Below are positions 47,785 through 59,113 of a stretch of DNA of 64,000 bases, one piece after another. This DNA is from Areca catechu. Lineage: Eukaryota > Streptophyta > Magnoliopsida > Arecales > Arecaceae. Below the pieces are notes generated by a model that saw only the letters and a program-made list of their open reading frames with translations, was not told the origin of the DNA and did no database searches. The stretch's first letter is position 1. Every line of letters starts with the position of its first letter. Both the position numbers and the translations under genes were made by a program. Location: NCBI GenBank assembly GCA_021397845.1, contig CM038040.1:61892088-61956087 (forward strand). The letters run 5' to 3'.

Positions 47785-50700
47785 CTAACTTTCAGGCTCC
47801 AGTGAATCATCGGAGTCACTTTTTTCACGTTCACCCCCGCCATTAGTAGCAGCCTCCAAGGGAACATCTTCTGGCTTTGCGTCGGGTGTCTCAACAGGTT
47901 TCTTGTGCTGACCACCTGCCCCAGGTTCAGCCATTCCAACATGCAAGCCTAGGTAGGAATTAAGGAAACATTTCATCATAAATATAATTTACACATCTGT
48001 GTCTTACACAGCAAGAACTGCAAGGAAAATTCGATTCCAACATATAACAAAAGACTTAAAAGTCTCCAGATAGGGAACTAGAATCAAATTGAAAAGACAA
48101 GCACTGTTAGTTCCATGGTTATTACGGTGATAGAATAAGAAGGTGAAAACAACATTTGAAAAATGACGACAAAAGGTCACATGCATGCACGCATCAAACA
48201 ACCTCCCATGAATTCATCTGCACACGCAAGTTCCCAGTTGCATGAAAGCAATAATATCTCAACAACATTACCATTCAAAAAGGATATTCTCTACCGTCCC
48301 ACCAGACATAATGTTGAGTAGATCTCTTTCAACCCGCTGGACGAGTTCTGGCTGCACATGCAAAAAATGTGAGAACCACCAAATATATCATAGATAAAAG
48401 TTGCAGCCATGTCAAGTACGTTAAGATCAGGTTCTCTGCGGAATCGCCTTCTGCGAGCATCCCTCATTGGTGGGGTAAGGCCATGCTTGTACTCAATCCC
48501 TTCTGGAGCAGGATCACCTTCTTCTCTTACCATAATAATCTGTTCTATTTCAATAGGTCAAGTTCTAATCCATCATTACCTATGCAAATCAGAGGACAGT
48601 CATCAATTACCTGACCAATATCAGCAGTTTTGATTAACACAGTATCATCATAAGTTTTATAAGATTCAACGATGCATGGAAGATCCGAGAGAGAGGCAGG
48701 AAATCTTTCATTGCCAATCACAAAAGTACCAGTTCTTCCATCCTCTGCATGAAATAGAACTTATCAGAAGTTCACAGGAAAACAATCAAGAGAACAATGT
48801 ACACAAACCCAAAACCAAACGTCATACAAGAAAATGCTTGGTGCATACAAGAAGCAACATAAATAATATAAGGTCAAAGAATTGGTGGGCAGTACAACCC
48901 CACAGAAGGAACCAAGTTTTCTTTGAAAATTATAAACTACAAACACTACATCCAGAATAAAATCAGATGGATATTTAGATTAATAACATTCATAGGTTGA
49001 ACCTTCCCTTACGGTATTGGAAGGTTTCCCTCTAAAAAGGGCAACTCGGTGCTTGCGAGGGCTGGTTATAAGGCTATCAAAGCAAGCTAGCACCACTCTG
49101 TAGTCAAAATATTTATCTCTACCCTTGTCATTCTCAATTCATAAGTTCACAATCTATCTGCACTATCTTCCCCTGCAACTTCACCCCTTAGGATCTCTTT
49201 TCCATTTTAAACCCCACTCCACATACCAGAATTTCAAGCACATTCTACTCATGATAGGCAATGTAGCTAGTTTAATATTTTGAAATTACAGAACTGCATG
49301 GGAGCATGCAAAGTTCCCAATAAAGTTACTAGCCTTAACAAATCTCATGAGAGCCTGACTCTTCAAACCTATATCAGATACCATTTTAGAGTTCATACAT
49401 ATGAGAAATATTTTTTTCTCAAATCCTATCCTAGCAGAATAAGATGGGTGCAAGGAGAAAGAGCACACATGCAAATACACACATGGTAAATAATTTCGAG
49501 GAAAAGCAAAAACTACCTTCCTCTATATATGTTAGGTCTCTTGCAAATTTCAACCATTTGGCTGCACAAGGCACACAAGTTGGGAAGCTGGCATTGCTCC
49601 CTGTTAATTCTATGAATATTTGCTTCCAAACCATTGATCATGCTGGTCCACACAGCAGCACAACATAGTCACTGAGAAGTAACAGATCCCCAAAAGTCTG
49701 GCATAAGAAAGTGGAAGTGAAATATGCATAATTAGACACATCTAGAACTCTTTACCATAAACTCACTGGTAAGCAAGGATATGAAGGATTGCCCCTATGG
49801 CTATGCTTGGAAGTGGAATAGCATTTGTTCCTAACATGGAATGCCAGACCGCCCCGGTACAGGGCATACTATACCGTACCAGCCTCATAACGGTATGTCA
49901 TTTTAAGGCATACCGACACAACCATACCATATCGAATCGCCTACCGACGCTATAATAGGGTGGTACCAGTACGGGATCCAATACTGAGACAACAAACTTA
50001 GGTTCCTAATCCTCCATGTTCCAGTCATTCCATGGATTAAATGGGATTAAGCTTAAATTCTGTTTGATTCATGATTTATTATTCTTGTAGTTAAATCTGA
50101 ATGTTGCTTGGTTGGAAAAACTGGAATAAGAAGATTAAATGGTAACTTCTCATAAACCGGACAAAATTGTCCCTGCACCACAGGAATATAAATTGGATAA
50201 ATATAGAGAGAATCAAAATGCTATTATATCAATTTTTTGTGCTATAACAATGATAATACCATTTTAATAAAAAAAACAATACACAGAAAGTCTCATAGGA
50301 ACCTTGAAAGGAGCTGAATCAAGCACTCTACCCTTGTTTGTCATTCTTTGATTTGACCAATTGCTTTAATATAATCTATTTAGCAGAGAAACATAACATT
50401 TTTTGATAGTTTGGAATCACTTCCTTTGCTAATCAAGTATCTCTCCTTGTGATTTAGTTGGGAACCACATCACTTCAAAAAAAGATCAGCAACAATTTGT
50501 ATTTGGAAATTTAAATAATAATATATGCTCCAAAGCAATTATTAGAAAATCAAAAAAAAATCCATAGTAAAAATGGAGCTCTAAGATTAAGATCAAAAAA
50601 TAATACTTACACAAGTACAAATGTTTTTTAAATTCATTCAAATACAATGATACTAAATAAATGTAAACCCACCCTAATTAAACAAGTTCGAGCCATTTGC

Positions 50701-52753
50701 AAAGTTCAATCATTGAACATTTCACATATTTACTTTTTCAAAAAGTAATAAAACAGAACAAACCAATGAGAAGAAGAAGCACATAGATAGTAGAGATAAG
50801 ATAAGAGGAAGCTCCTTATCATCTTCATCCTATTATAAATATGCACTTGCATGTATTACCCTAGTGCCTTTCCTAGGGTGCCAACAATGATGATCACAAG
50901 CAGGGTGTTGATGGGATGATGGACTCAACTGTCATGTTGGAGCCTCACCCATCTAAACATTCCATGAATTCTAGCCCCAGTGCCATTGAGGACACCATCA
51001 CCTACCTTGGCTAGATAACCAATGGCCTCGATCAAGGGTGACAAGGATGTCGGGTTCAACCTCAGTCTTAGACACCTCTACCATCCAAACATTGCAAAGA
51101 ATGGTGGCCTGGTATCAACAAGGATGCCTTCATCGATCTCTTGTGGCGATCATTGATAACCTGGCCAATGCCATGGTGGGTGATGGAGCAATGGTTGATG
51201 AGGGTGGTCCCATTGATAAGGGCATTGGTGTCACATCACAGAGGAACTTTTAGCCCTGGAGGTCAGCAAGGTGGATGTTTGTGGGCAAAAATCTTGAGAG
51301 AAAGATAAGTCATGATAAGGAAGAGGGTTTCAAGGGTATTTTTGGGAAGAGTAATGGGCCTTGATCTTGGAATACACTAATCCACCTCTCCCAATGGAGT
51401 AGTTTATCCTGAGTTTACTAGGTTCATTGGATTAAGATCAAGTATGACTGGAGTAATTTCCCCCAGAGTAACTAGCATAAAATTCCGTTGTTTTGGCAAA
51501 ATAGTTGGGTTAGCTGATATCTATTCGACGATCTTTTGCTTCCAAAATTAGCCTACAATCAAAAATATGCAAAGGAATTAAAATAGTGGTTATATCTTCA
51601 AAGGAAGGGGGGAATCTTCTACCCAAAGAACTACTTTAGATGAAAATGATAGTAACTTCTCGTGTAGGCATAATAATACGACAACAAGACATGCAACTAT
51701 TGATGGATTGCAACTAGCTATAAGCCTTAATTTGCCTAAAGCTTGCTCCCACATCATCCAATATATTAGAGAGCAAATCTATCACCTATTCTAAAGTGTA
51801 GATCAAAGCAAGATTCTACAGTCCATCCCATCCCAAACCCATGACTAACTTATTAACCTCCTTATTCCAAAAACAATCCAATCATAACACCTATATCTTG
51901 ATTTATGGTGTTAATGCTTAAACTATAATCATATTTATATATTGTATCACAAAATATTTGACAAGTTTTAAAATGCTGAGCTCAACTTTACCTAACATTC
52001 ATTTGCAAATTGATTGTTCAATCTTTAATTTCACTCACTATGGTTTTAGCCAAATATCCTTACATCTGGATAGGGAGTACTATATTGTCAAGATCCATGA
52101 AAAGTTATAATAACAGGATTTCTGAGCTATTGCACTCTAAATATCATGCTTAAGAAAACTGCATTGCCTAAATGGTTTCTTTAGTGTCTCTGACTTCTGA
52201 TATAATTTTTAGAATTGATTGGCTTACTCCAAGACGTGTCTATGCAAAACTCCAACAACTACTTCCTATATGAAGCCCAAACCACTGGCCCCATAATATC
52301 TCCAAAGAGAATAGTAGAGTGACAAAATTTCTTAGAGGAAACCCTGCCATCAGCCCTAGTCAACTAAAGAGGAATTACCGTCACCTTGATGCAGGAGTCT
52401 TGTGATATCCAACCATACCTTCATGAAAAGTTCATCATAAGACTACAAATTTGCATTGAAAGCATGAACGATAGGAAAAAAAAACGAGAGAGCTTGTCAC
52501 AAGCACAACATTACAGTTTGCAACACAACCGAAAACATTTAATAATTATCAGCATCGATCAGGCATGATGTAGATTATCTTGAATGACTATTTTTTTAAA
52601 AAAAAAGAGAAAATAAAAGCATAGGCACAAGGAAATACCTGAAAAGGACAAATCCAACGAACCATCTTCGGAAGAGGAAGCATTCTCATTGAAAAGGCGT
52701 TCTATTCGTTCAGATACAGAAGGGGGGACCCGGAGTATGAATTGTTCTTCCAT
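47785..52753 (-). CDS. TAF7: Transcription initiation factor TFIID subunit 7 (TAF7)
   Basis: TAF7 is a nuclear subunit of TFIID, the complex that places RNA polymerase II at promoters; its TAFII55 N-terminal domain contacts TAF1. Coding exons: 52753-52639, 48744-48611, 48539-48420, 48351-48288, 47948-47785, total 597 nt, 198 residues, close to the ~200 of other plant TAF7 proteins. Exon 1 reads MEEQFILRVPPSVSERIERL; exon 2 GTFVIGNERFPASLSDLPCI and VESYKTYDDTVLIKTADIGQ; exon 3 MVREEGDPAPEGIEYKHGLT then RDARRRRFRREPDLN; exon 4 PELVQRVERDLLNIMSGG; exon 5 an acidic tail ending SDSDDSLEPES. Introns 1-3 are GT-AG; intron 4 has U12-type ends. All junctions keep frame and no stop interrupts. Intron 1 is 3.9 kb, the rest are short. 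Confidence 0.93.
47949..48287 (-). other. U12-type (AT-AG) intron in TAF7
   Basis: 339 bp. The 5' end on the minus strand is ATATCCTTTTT, an exact match to the U12 donor consensus ATATCCTTT. TTCCTTAAT at 47967-47959 matches the U12 branch-site consensus TTCCTTRAY; its branch adenosine lies 11 nt before the AG at 47950-47949, a normal distance. Splicing exon 4 (ending with one base of a codon) to 47948 (two bases) keeps the frame into SLHVGMAEPGAGG. The nearby GT (GAATG|GTAATG) gives the wrong frame. Confidence 0.85.
48745..52638 (-). other. TAF7 intron 1 (3.9 kb)
   Basis: Donor GTATTT at 52638, acceptor TTTCATGCAG at 48745. No convincing gene inside. A plus-strand open frame at 51038-51253 has no recognisable motif. 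The intron holds a GGTAC-rich palindromic repeat (49843-49990) and stretches at 49800-50170 and 51380-51500 that look like old non-autonomous DNA transposon fragments. Confidence 0.75.
49843..49990. repeat. GGTAC/GTACC-rich palindromic repeat in TAF7 intron 1
   Basis: Words such as CCGGTACAGGGCATAC, TACCGTACC, AACGGTATG, GGCATACCG and GGTGGTACCAGTACGGG recur in both orientations over ~150 bp. It interrupts a segment with text ending 'catggaatgcc' and resuming 'gagacaac'. Probably a small non-autonomous element; the family is unknown to me. Confidence 0.4.
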
Positions 52754-53202
52754 CTCACGGACGTTCCAAATTCAAGAAAACAATCTCCTTCAGATTAAAT
52801 AAAAACACGATATAATACCTCTCAAAAGGACTTGAATATTATAGCAACCTATCCATGATGCTGAATCAAAGGCTTCATCAACAACTGTGCTTAAATTTAC
52901 CCTAAACCCCATCAAAATACAACAAAACCCTAGCTTGTACCCAAGGAGAATATCGATAGGTTTAGAACAACTGAGGGAATCGTATAACCCCTCAATTATG
53001 AAACCCTAGAACAAATTAATCAGAAGAATCCATTATAACCGATCAGAATTTTTCAAACAATTGATGGACCACGAAGAGGATCCTGGTATCCCAAATTTAA
53101 GACCAAAAGCCAAGCCTTGACCAAGCCATTGAACAGAGGAATGGTTATCCAACAAAAAAGTTCAAAGAACGAGAAAAAGCAGCAGAAAGAAGCGAGCATA
53201 CC

Positions 53203-53290
53203 TTGAGCTGCGCTCCCCCCACGTAGAGGTAACAAAGAGGACGAGGGTTTCGAATTTACATTCAAAAACCTGTTAATGGAGATCAGACCA
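53203..53290 (-). other. TAF7 5' UTR exon (inferred)
   Basis: On the minus strand: AAACCCTCGTCCTCTTTGTT, then a GC-rich leader GGGGGGAGCGCAGCTCAAG and a donor GTATGC at 53201. A GC-rich exon upstream of a 5' UTR intron is common in plant housekeeping genes. The true 5' end is not visible. Confidence 0.5.
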
Positions 53291-53300
53291 GGCGAGTAGA

Positions 53301-53420
53301 ACACCCGATAGATAATTTGAACCATCATATTGATTACCACATCATAGCCTTCGAACAACAACACCCTGTAGATAATTTGAACCATCATATTGATTATCAC
53401 ATCATAGCCGTTCATCCAAC
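53301..53420. repeat. 60-bp tandem duplication just upstream of TAF7
   Basis: The text 'AACACCC..TAGATAATTTGA' through 'CACATCATAGCC' occurs at 53301-53360 and again at 53361-53420 with about 5 differences. It lies within about 220 bp of the inferred 5' UTR exon, so it could affect the promoter. Confidence 0.75.
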
Positions 53421-53468
53421 TATATACGGCTAATAAAAAATGACAAAACAAATATACGGCTGGTAACG

Positions 53469-53519
53469 GGCATTTCTCATTGTTTAAAAAAAAAAAAAAA
53501 AAAAAAGGCATTTCTCATT
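53469..53519. repeat. Poly(A) tract flanked by 13-bp direct repeats
   Basis: GGCATTTCTCATT occurs at 53469-53481 and 53507-53519, with GTTT and about 21 A residues between. This is the footprint expected of a very short retroposed tail, or replication slippage. Confidence 0.5.
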
Positions 53520-53559
53520 TAATTTTAAATTATTTAAATATAAGAGAATAATTTCGAGC

Positions 53560-54290
53560 AACTAATTTGGATCGGTGCACCAAACTTGATCCATTTTGGT
53601 GGCACCTCGTGCATTATTAGAAGGTAACGTAAATTGTTAGTAATATAGATTATCAGTAATATTAATTATAAATAATATAGATTACTGTATTTGATATACA
53701 CGATAATATTACATAATATAAAATTAAATTTTTAAAATATTTTTAAATTAAATTTATATTTTAAATTAAAAATATAAAAATATTTTAATTTTATATTTTA
53801 TATAAAAATAAAAAATATTTATATTAAATAAATTTAATAAAAAAATTATATGTTAAATAGAAAATATATTTAATATATTATTAAATATATTAAATTTACA
53901 TATTATATTATTAAATATTAAATATAAAATAATATATTACACTAATATAATATTAATATAATATAATTAAATTAATTAATTTTATGTAATATATAATATA
54001 TTAATACTATTTTATAATATTATATTTATCATATTATATAATAAAATATTAAATATATTATATTATTATAAAATATTTATTATATGATATTATATTATAT
54101 AGAAGGGAAGAGAAAAATAGAATGAGAGGATAATTTGGTAATTTAGATTAATTAAAAGATTAAAATTTGGATTACTATTTTTTCAGGCATAATTTAAATT
54201 ATTTTTTAAAAAATAATTAATGTCATGAAATAGGATAGATTGTCATTAAAAAAATATATCAAATATAATTATCTACTACCAAATGCAACT
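53560..54290. repeat. AT-rich tract, candidate MITE or other AT-rich element
   Basis: About 700 bp of TATAAT/TTAAAT-type low-complexity DNA, with 53640-54100 almost free of G and C. The edges carry 'ggtaacgtaaattgttagtaa' on the left and 'tctactaccaaatgcaac' on the right, which resemble ends of plant MITEs, but I could not confirm terminal inverted repeats. Confidence 0.4.
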
Positions 54291-54529
54291 TTAATGACCA
54301 GACATCGAGTCTTGGACAAGAGAGTCCAAACAACAAACTAGGGCATGTTGAGGATGGGGGTGGTCCGAATTTTATAAAATCAATGGGTCCTATGATTTTT
54401 TTTTTCTCTGGCCTTGATTGAATTATAAAATAAAAGAACAATAGAAAATGCTTAATCCTATTTTTAAAAAAAAATCCACCGCATGTTTTATTTTTTTCTA
54501 TGATTTTCGAGCTCTACCTCCGCATGATG
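54291..54529. other. Short unassigned sequence
   Basis: No gene or recognised repeat. Contains T- and A-runs at about 54394 and 54464. Confidence 0.4.
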
Positions 54530-55188
54530 CCTATAAGGAATGCTATGCCACGAGCCTTTAGCCATGAGCCCCTGAATGAGAGCCCTCAGGCATCAGTGAG
54601 CCTCACCGAATGCTTAAGGAGTGTGCGGCTATAAGCCTTCAGCCACGAGCCCCTGGGTGAGAACTAGTAGAGGCTAACTCCATACCCTCAGGTATTAGCA
54701 AGCCTTGTCGACTGTCAAAGAGTGCTCGCCATGAACCTTTAGCCATGAGCCCCTGAGGAGTACTAATAGAGGTCAACTCCTATGCCCTTAAGCATCAACG
54801 AGCCTTGTAGACCACTCAAGAAGTACTTGGCCATAAGCCTTTAGCCACAAGCCCCTAGGCAAGCACGGGTAGAGGCCAACTCTTTTGCCCTCAAGCATCA
54901 ATGAGCCTCGTTGATCGCTCAAGGAGTGCTTGACCATGAGCCTTTAGCCATGAGCCCCTGGGTGAGCACCAGTAAAAGCCAACTCCTATGCCCTCAAGCT
55001 TAAGCAAGCCTCACCGAATACTCAAGGAGTGCTCGATCATTAGCCTTCAATCACGAGCCCCTGAGTGAGCATCGATAGAAGCCAACTCCTATGCTTTCAA
55101 GCATCAATGAGCCTCCCCAATCTCTCAAGGAGTGCTCGACCATAAGCCTTTATCTATGAGCCCCTAAACGAGCACCGATAAAGACCAA
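54530..55188. repeat. ~102-bp tandem repeat, about seven copies
   Basis: The word GAGCCCCTG (or close variants) recurs at 54566, 54647, 54747, 54850, 54952, 55055 and 55158: two shorter steps (81 and 100 bp), then 102-103 bp. Each unit reads roughly 'ccatgagcctttagccatgagcccctgggtgagca...gaggccaactcctatgccctcaagcatcaatgagcctc'. The array stops exactly at the LTR of element D (55189). Confidence 0.85.
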
Positions 55189-56903
55189 TGATAGGCCATG
55201 ATGTTGTCGTTAAGATACCATAGCTATCAGTTTAATTAACTAACTTCTAATAAATGAAAAATAGATAGAAAGTAGCAAGTTAGGTCAAATTCATAGAGAA
55301 GGCAGTGCTTAGGATGGTTTGAAATCTTTAATTTTTATAAAATAAAGAAAAGTAATTTGAAGTCCATAATATGAATATTAAAAGTATAAAAGAAAATGAA
55401 AACTTGGTACGTTTGATCTGCTAATCGGATCTTAGCATTTACTTGCAAGAAAAAAAAATAACAAAAATTTAAATTACATAAAAATAAACTTTATATTGAT
55501 TGAAATCTAATCACAAGGAATTGAAAATAACAACTAAATAAACAATGAAAAGTGATAACAAAGAATCTGAAGTTGATTGGTGTAGCCTTGTCAGGAAGTC
55601 AGTTGATGTCATGTCACCTCCTTTCATCATACTTCGTGGAGCAAATTGGGCTTCCTCTTCTTCATCCTCTTTGGATCTTGATCTAAAGATTGGTGTAGGT
55701 AGAAAGATGGCATAGATAATAGAGCTTCTCCTCTAAAAAACCTCACTCTTAGAGGCCAACTGGCAGCCCAAAGCTAAGCCTTCTACCCTATACCGTGCCC
55801 CTCTCTCTAAGATGATCTCTTCTTAGCCCAGGGGTCCTTTAAATAGAGCTCGTCTAGGGCTTCATTCCAGTCAAATTTAGACTCAATTGAGCTTCAGGTC
55901 GGTTAAATATCGTATAAAGAAATCTAGGCTGTTGATCTATCGCATGATGGCTTGATCGCTGTGTTCCTTCCTTCTCAAGTAGCAGAGTCCAACCCGAACT
56001 CTCGCTGGATCTCTGAATCCCCAAATTCAACTGGGACTTAAGCTTCGCTCCTTCCCATCTGGTGGCTAGCAAAAGGTGGCGACAGCATTTGGCACGGTGG
56101 AAAGGGGACCGAACAATAGAGAAATGGAAAAGAGGAGGCTAGTTGAGAACAAATGACCGATCAAGGCAAAGTGGTGGCCGATGGTGGAGGGTTGTGGCTT
56201 CTCCGGTAGGCATGACGATGGCAGTACTCGGTGATGGGCGGAAGAGTGTTGATGGTGGCTGTGGGTATGGTGGCTGTGGGTGGGGACATTGATGGCTGTG
56301 TGGAGATGGCAGATGGATGCATATCAATAGTTTAGGCAGCCGATCAACGAGTAAAGGTGGATGCTGATGTCTTAGGGACCTTTCTGGTAGCCTCTCTGGC
56401 AATGGCCGGTGATGGGTGGTGACAAAAAAAGGAAGAAGATGACCAGCAGGGGCCATGGACAAAGGGGGGAGATGATGATCATGGCCAGCTTCAAGGTGGC
56501 TTCCTGGTGACTTTTCCAGTGAAGGATGGCTCCCAGCGATAAGGGAGATGGCGGGGGAAGGCTCCGGTGAACTGGCAACTTGAAATAGTGGAGATGGTCT
56601 ATAGATAGGGTCCGTGGATAGCAATGGCTACTTGTGGACCACCTAGGTTTTTGTAGACCGAGCAACCGGTCCATGATAGATTGGCTGCTCCAAAAATCAT
56701 ATAATTCATTCAAACTCTGATTCTAAGCTTAATTGAACTCCAATTCGAGTGTTGTTTACATCGCTGGACTCCAAAAATCAAGCTCTTTCCATCCATGGAC
56801 TTTTTTTCTATAAAACACTAATAAAATATATCAATTCTCACTAAATATTAATTAATTAATACTTATTTTAATGGTTAAATTAGGATAATTGTTAGACTTA
56901 TCA
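55189..56903 (-). repeat. Left LTR of element D (3' LTR on the minus strand)
   Basis: 1715 bp, TGATAGGCCATGATG...ACTTATCA. It aligns with 62660-64000 over the available length, and, inverted, with the LTRs of element A. Confidence 0.85.
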
Positions 56904-59113
56904 TACCCCCCAACTTGGTCATTGCTAGTCCCTTAGTAATGCAATTAAGATATAAGTATTAATTTTATAACTATATGTCATTAAGATTCTCCTTAGATCT
57001 AGGTTAAAGGTTAAAAGAATTTAGCTTGTATCACTAACAAGGTATAGAGTTTCTAAAGTAAATTTCATAGTTAGAACAATTAAAAAATTTCTTAAAATTC
57101 ATCCAAAGATCTACCGTGCTTGTGTTTATATGTGATGGCTAACTTAGTATTTTAGTGTTAAATTGTATAAGATAATTATATCTTCGCTTATCACATACTT
57201 TTGGTCAATTTTCTATACACCCCCTAACTTAAGCACATGACTAAGGTAGCTTTTACACCATCTAAATTTTTTTCTTTTTTGTTTTATTTTTTTTGGTTGG
57301 CAATGTCTTCACACTGTCCACTTTTTAATGCAAACAATAATGCTTACTTAGGCGAAAGTACCCGATTACTCGATGGAAAACCAATATTTAGAACTTGCCC
57401 TTTTTACTTTGTTTTCTTTTTTTCTTTTTTTAGGCAGGTAGCTCTTTCCTCAAATTTAAGTTAAATGGAAGGGGTGTATATCAATTATCATTTTTTTAGT
57501 AATAATCAAATCTTTAATTGACCTTACAACTAATATCTACTTTATCTCATCAGTATGCATGTACGATGGAAGTGCTAATAGCCTTTAGATAACCTAAGTA
57601 GGCCACTAAAAATCTAACCAGCTAGTATACTTGTTGACTCCCTACAGTCATTAGTGAATGCTTTCTAACTCTATTATCCTTTTTCTAGTCTATTTAGCTC
57701 AAGAATTTCTTTCATAGCACATGATTGATAAAATTTTTCTATTTCAATATTTTCGAAAGATTGTTCAAAAATTTTCAATAATTCTCAAATTTTTTCAAAA
57801 ATTTTGAAGTTTAAAAGTTTGTCCTTACCCCCAACTTAAATTCTATTGTCCCTAATGGTATAAACAAGTTTAAGAAATAAATTCAAACTATAAGGACAAA
57901 AAGAAATATATAGGGATAGAGGTTACCTAAGAAGAGGAGCTTATCAACAAGATAAAGGCTGCAATAATCAACTTGGATTGAAATTTTTATTATTATTACT
58001 ATTTTTATTTTAGTTGTAAGGGTATAGAAAATATATATTGGATTACCTCCCAACAAGCACTAAGTTTAATATCTTCAGCCGGAGATTATGAGGGAGTCCA
58101 GTAGATAATTAACTTTAATGTGTTCCTCATAATATCAAAAGGACAAGGCCAATCAGGAGGCCTTGTCATCATGGTAGAAAAATATTCATAAAGTACTCTA
58201 TGATGATTAGCCTGAATCAATAAAATATACAGGGTGAGCATATATTCCAGGGTTTAAAAATATTATTATAGTGTATATGATAACTAGGAAGGGATTGTGT
58301 TTGCTGATATGAGATTAAAGGTGGTAGTTTAAGAATTTCTTCATTTATGAATTGGTTTACCCTTCTCCCATTCTCGAGCATGATGTGTTTGGTCGATGTC
58401 CTTTCCCATTTTAAATTTAGGCACCTTTTCTAGATTAATATTAACCATGTCTCCATACATTATTTTAATATCATGGAAATGTTTTGGAGATAGTTCTCAA
58501 AATTGGTACCAAATATAAAGAATTCAATTATAAAATTTTTAAAATATTGATCTCTCATTTTAGTAATATCCCATCCGATAGCTTCTTTATATGCTTTTAG
58601 AATACCATTGAGTTAGGCGTCCTGGGTAAGGTTCACTATAAAAGTTTCAATGGATGTATCAAGAAGTGATTTTAGTTCTAGATCAGGTAATGATTCTAAT
58701 AAGGAGACTATTATGAGCTAGGTGATGGCTCTTATTATTCATCAATCGAAAGTGGGGTGGTTTCAAAGTAAGGTATTTGTATTGGATTATTCACTTATGA
58801 GGTATACCTATCTATATTAAAATCACCTACCCTGAGTTGAGCCAAACAAAGATCTAACATATCCTAGAAAAGAGTTGTGGGGGTAGCCTCCTCATTGAGT
58901 CATGCATTTGTGGTTCTTGGAAAGTCTCTACCAATTCCATCATTGCATCTAGTTATTCTCCCATCCCATTAAAAGGAACAAATGATTTTAGGGCACTGGG
59001 AATAGGGCCATAGGTGAGTGGGGTAATAATGAAATTGGTTCATCCCATAAGTTTAATATCTTCATATATTTTTCTACCTTAGCCAAATTATCTATATTGA
59101 TCTTTATGATTGT
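56904..59113 (-). other. 3' internal region of element D, unidentified segment shared with B
   Basis: Starts with the polypurine tract, then sequence collinear with 32519-33590. The part from 58040 to 59113 is related to 33600-34540 of element B, including 'gcttctttatatgcttttagaata'. Minus-strand frames are heavily interrupted. I do not recognise a protein. It takes the place where pol lies in element A. Confidence 0.55.

Larger units (their letters stand above)
47324..53290 (-). other. TAF7: TAF7 transcription unit (inferred extent)
   Basis: The transcript is inferred from a 5' UTR exon ending CTCAAG|GTATGC at 53202, a 5' UTR intron 52788-53201, coding exons between 52753 and 47785, a 3' UTR intron 47668-47765 (GTTAGT...CTGCAG, 98 bp), and a possible AATAAA polyadenylation signal on the minus strand at 47329-47324. 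The 3' UTR junction lies only 20 nt after the stop codon, so it should not trigger nonsense-mediated decay. The transcription start and end are estimates. Confidence 0.6.

Noticed and set aside
48270..48287. GT-AG splice of TAF7 exon 4 at GAATG|GTAATG
   Set aside because: It leaves the wrong phase for exon 5 and leads to an early stop, whereas the AT-AG U12 choice keeps the conserved C-terminal tail.
51038..51253. 71-codon open frame in TAF7 intron 1
   Set aside because: No recognisable domain and opposite to the host gene; probably chance.
53053..53511. 152-codon minus-strand frame upstream of TAF7
   Set aside because: It spans the 60-bp duplication, the poly(A) tract and the 5' UTR splice donor; the repeated peptide IIYRV comes from the duplication.
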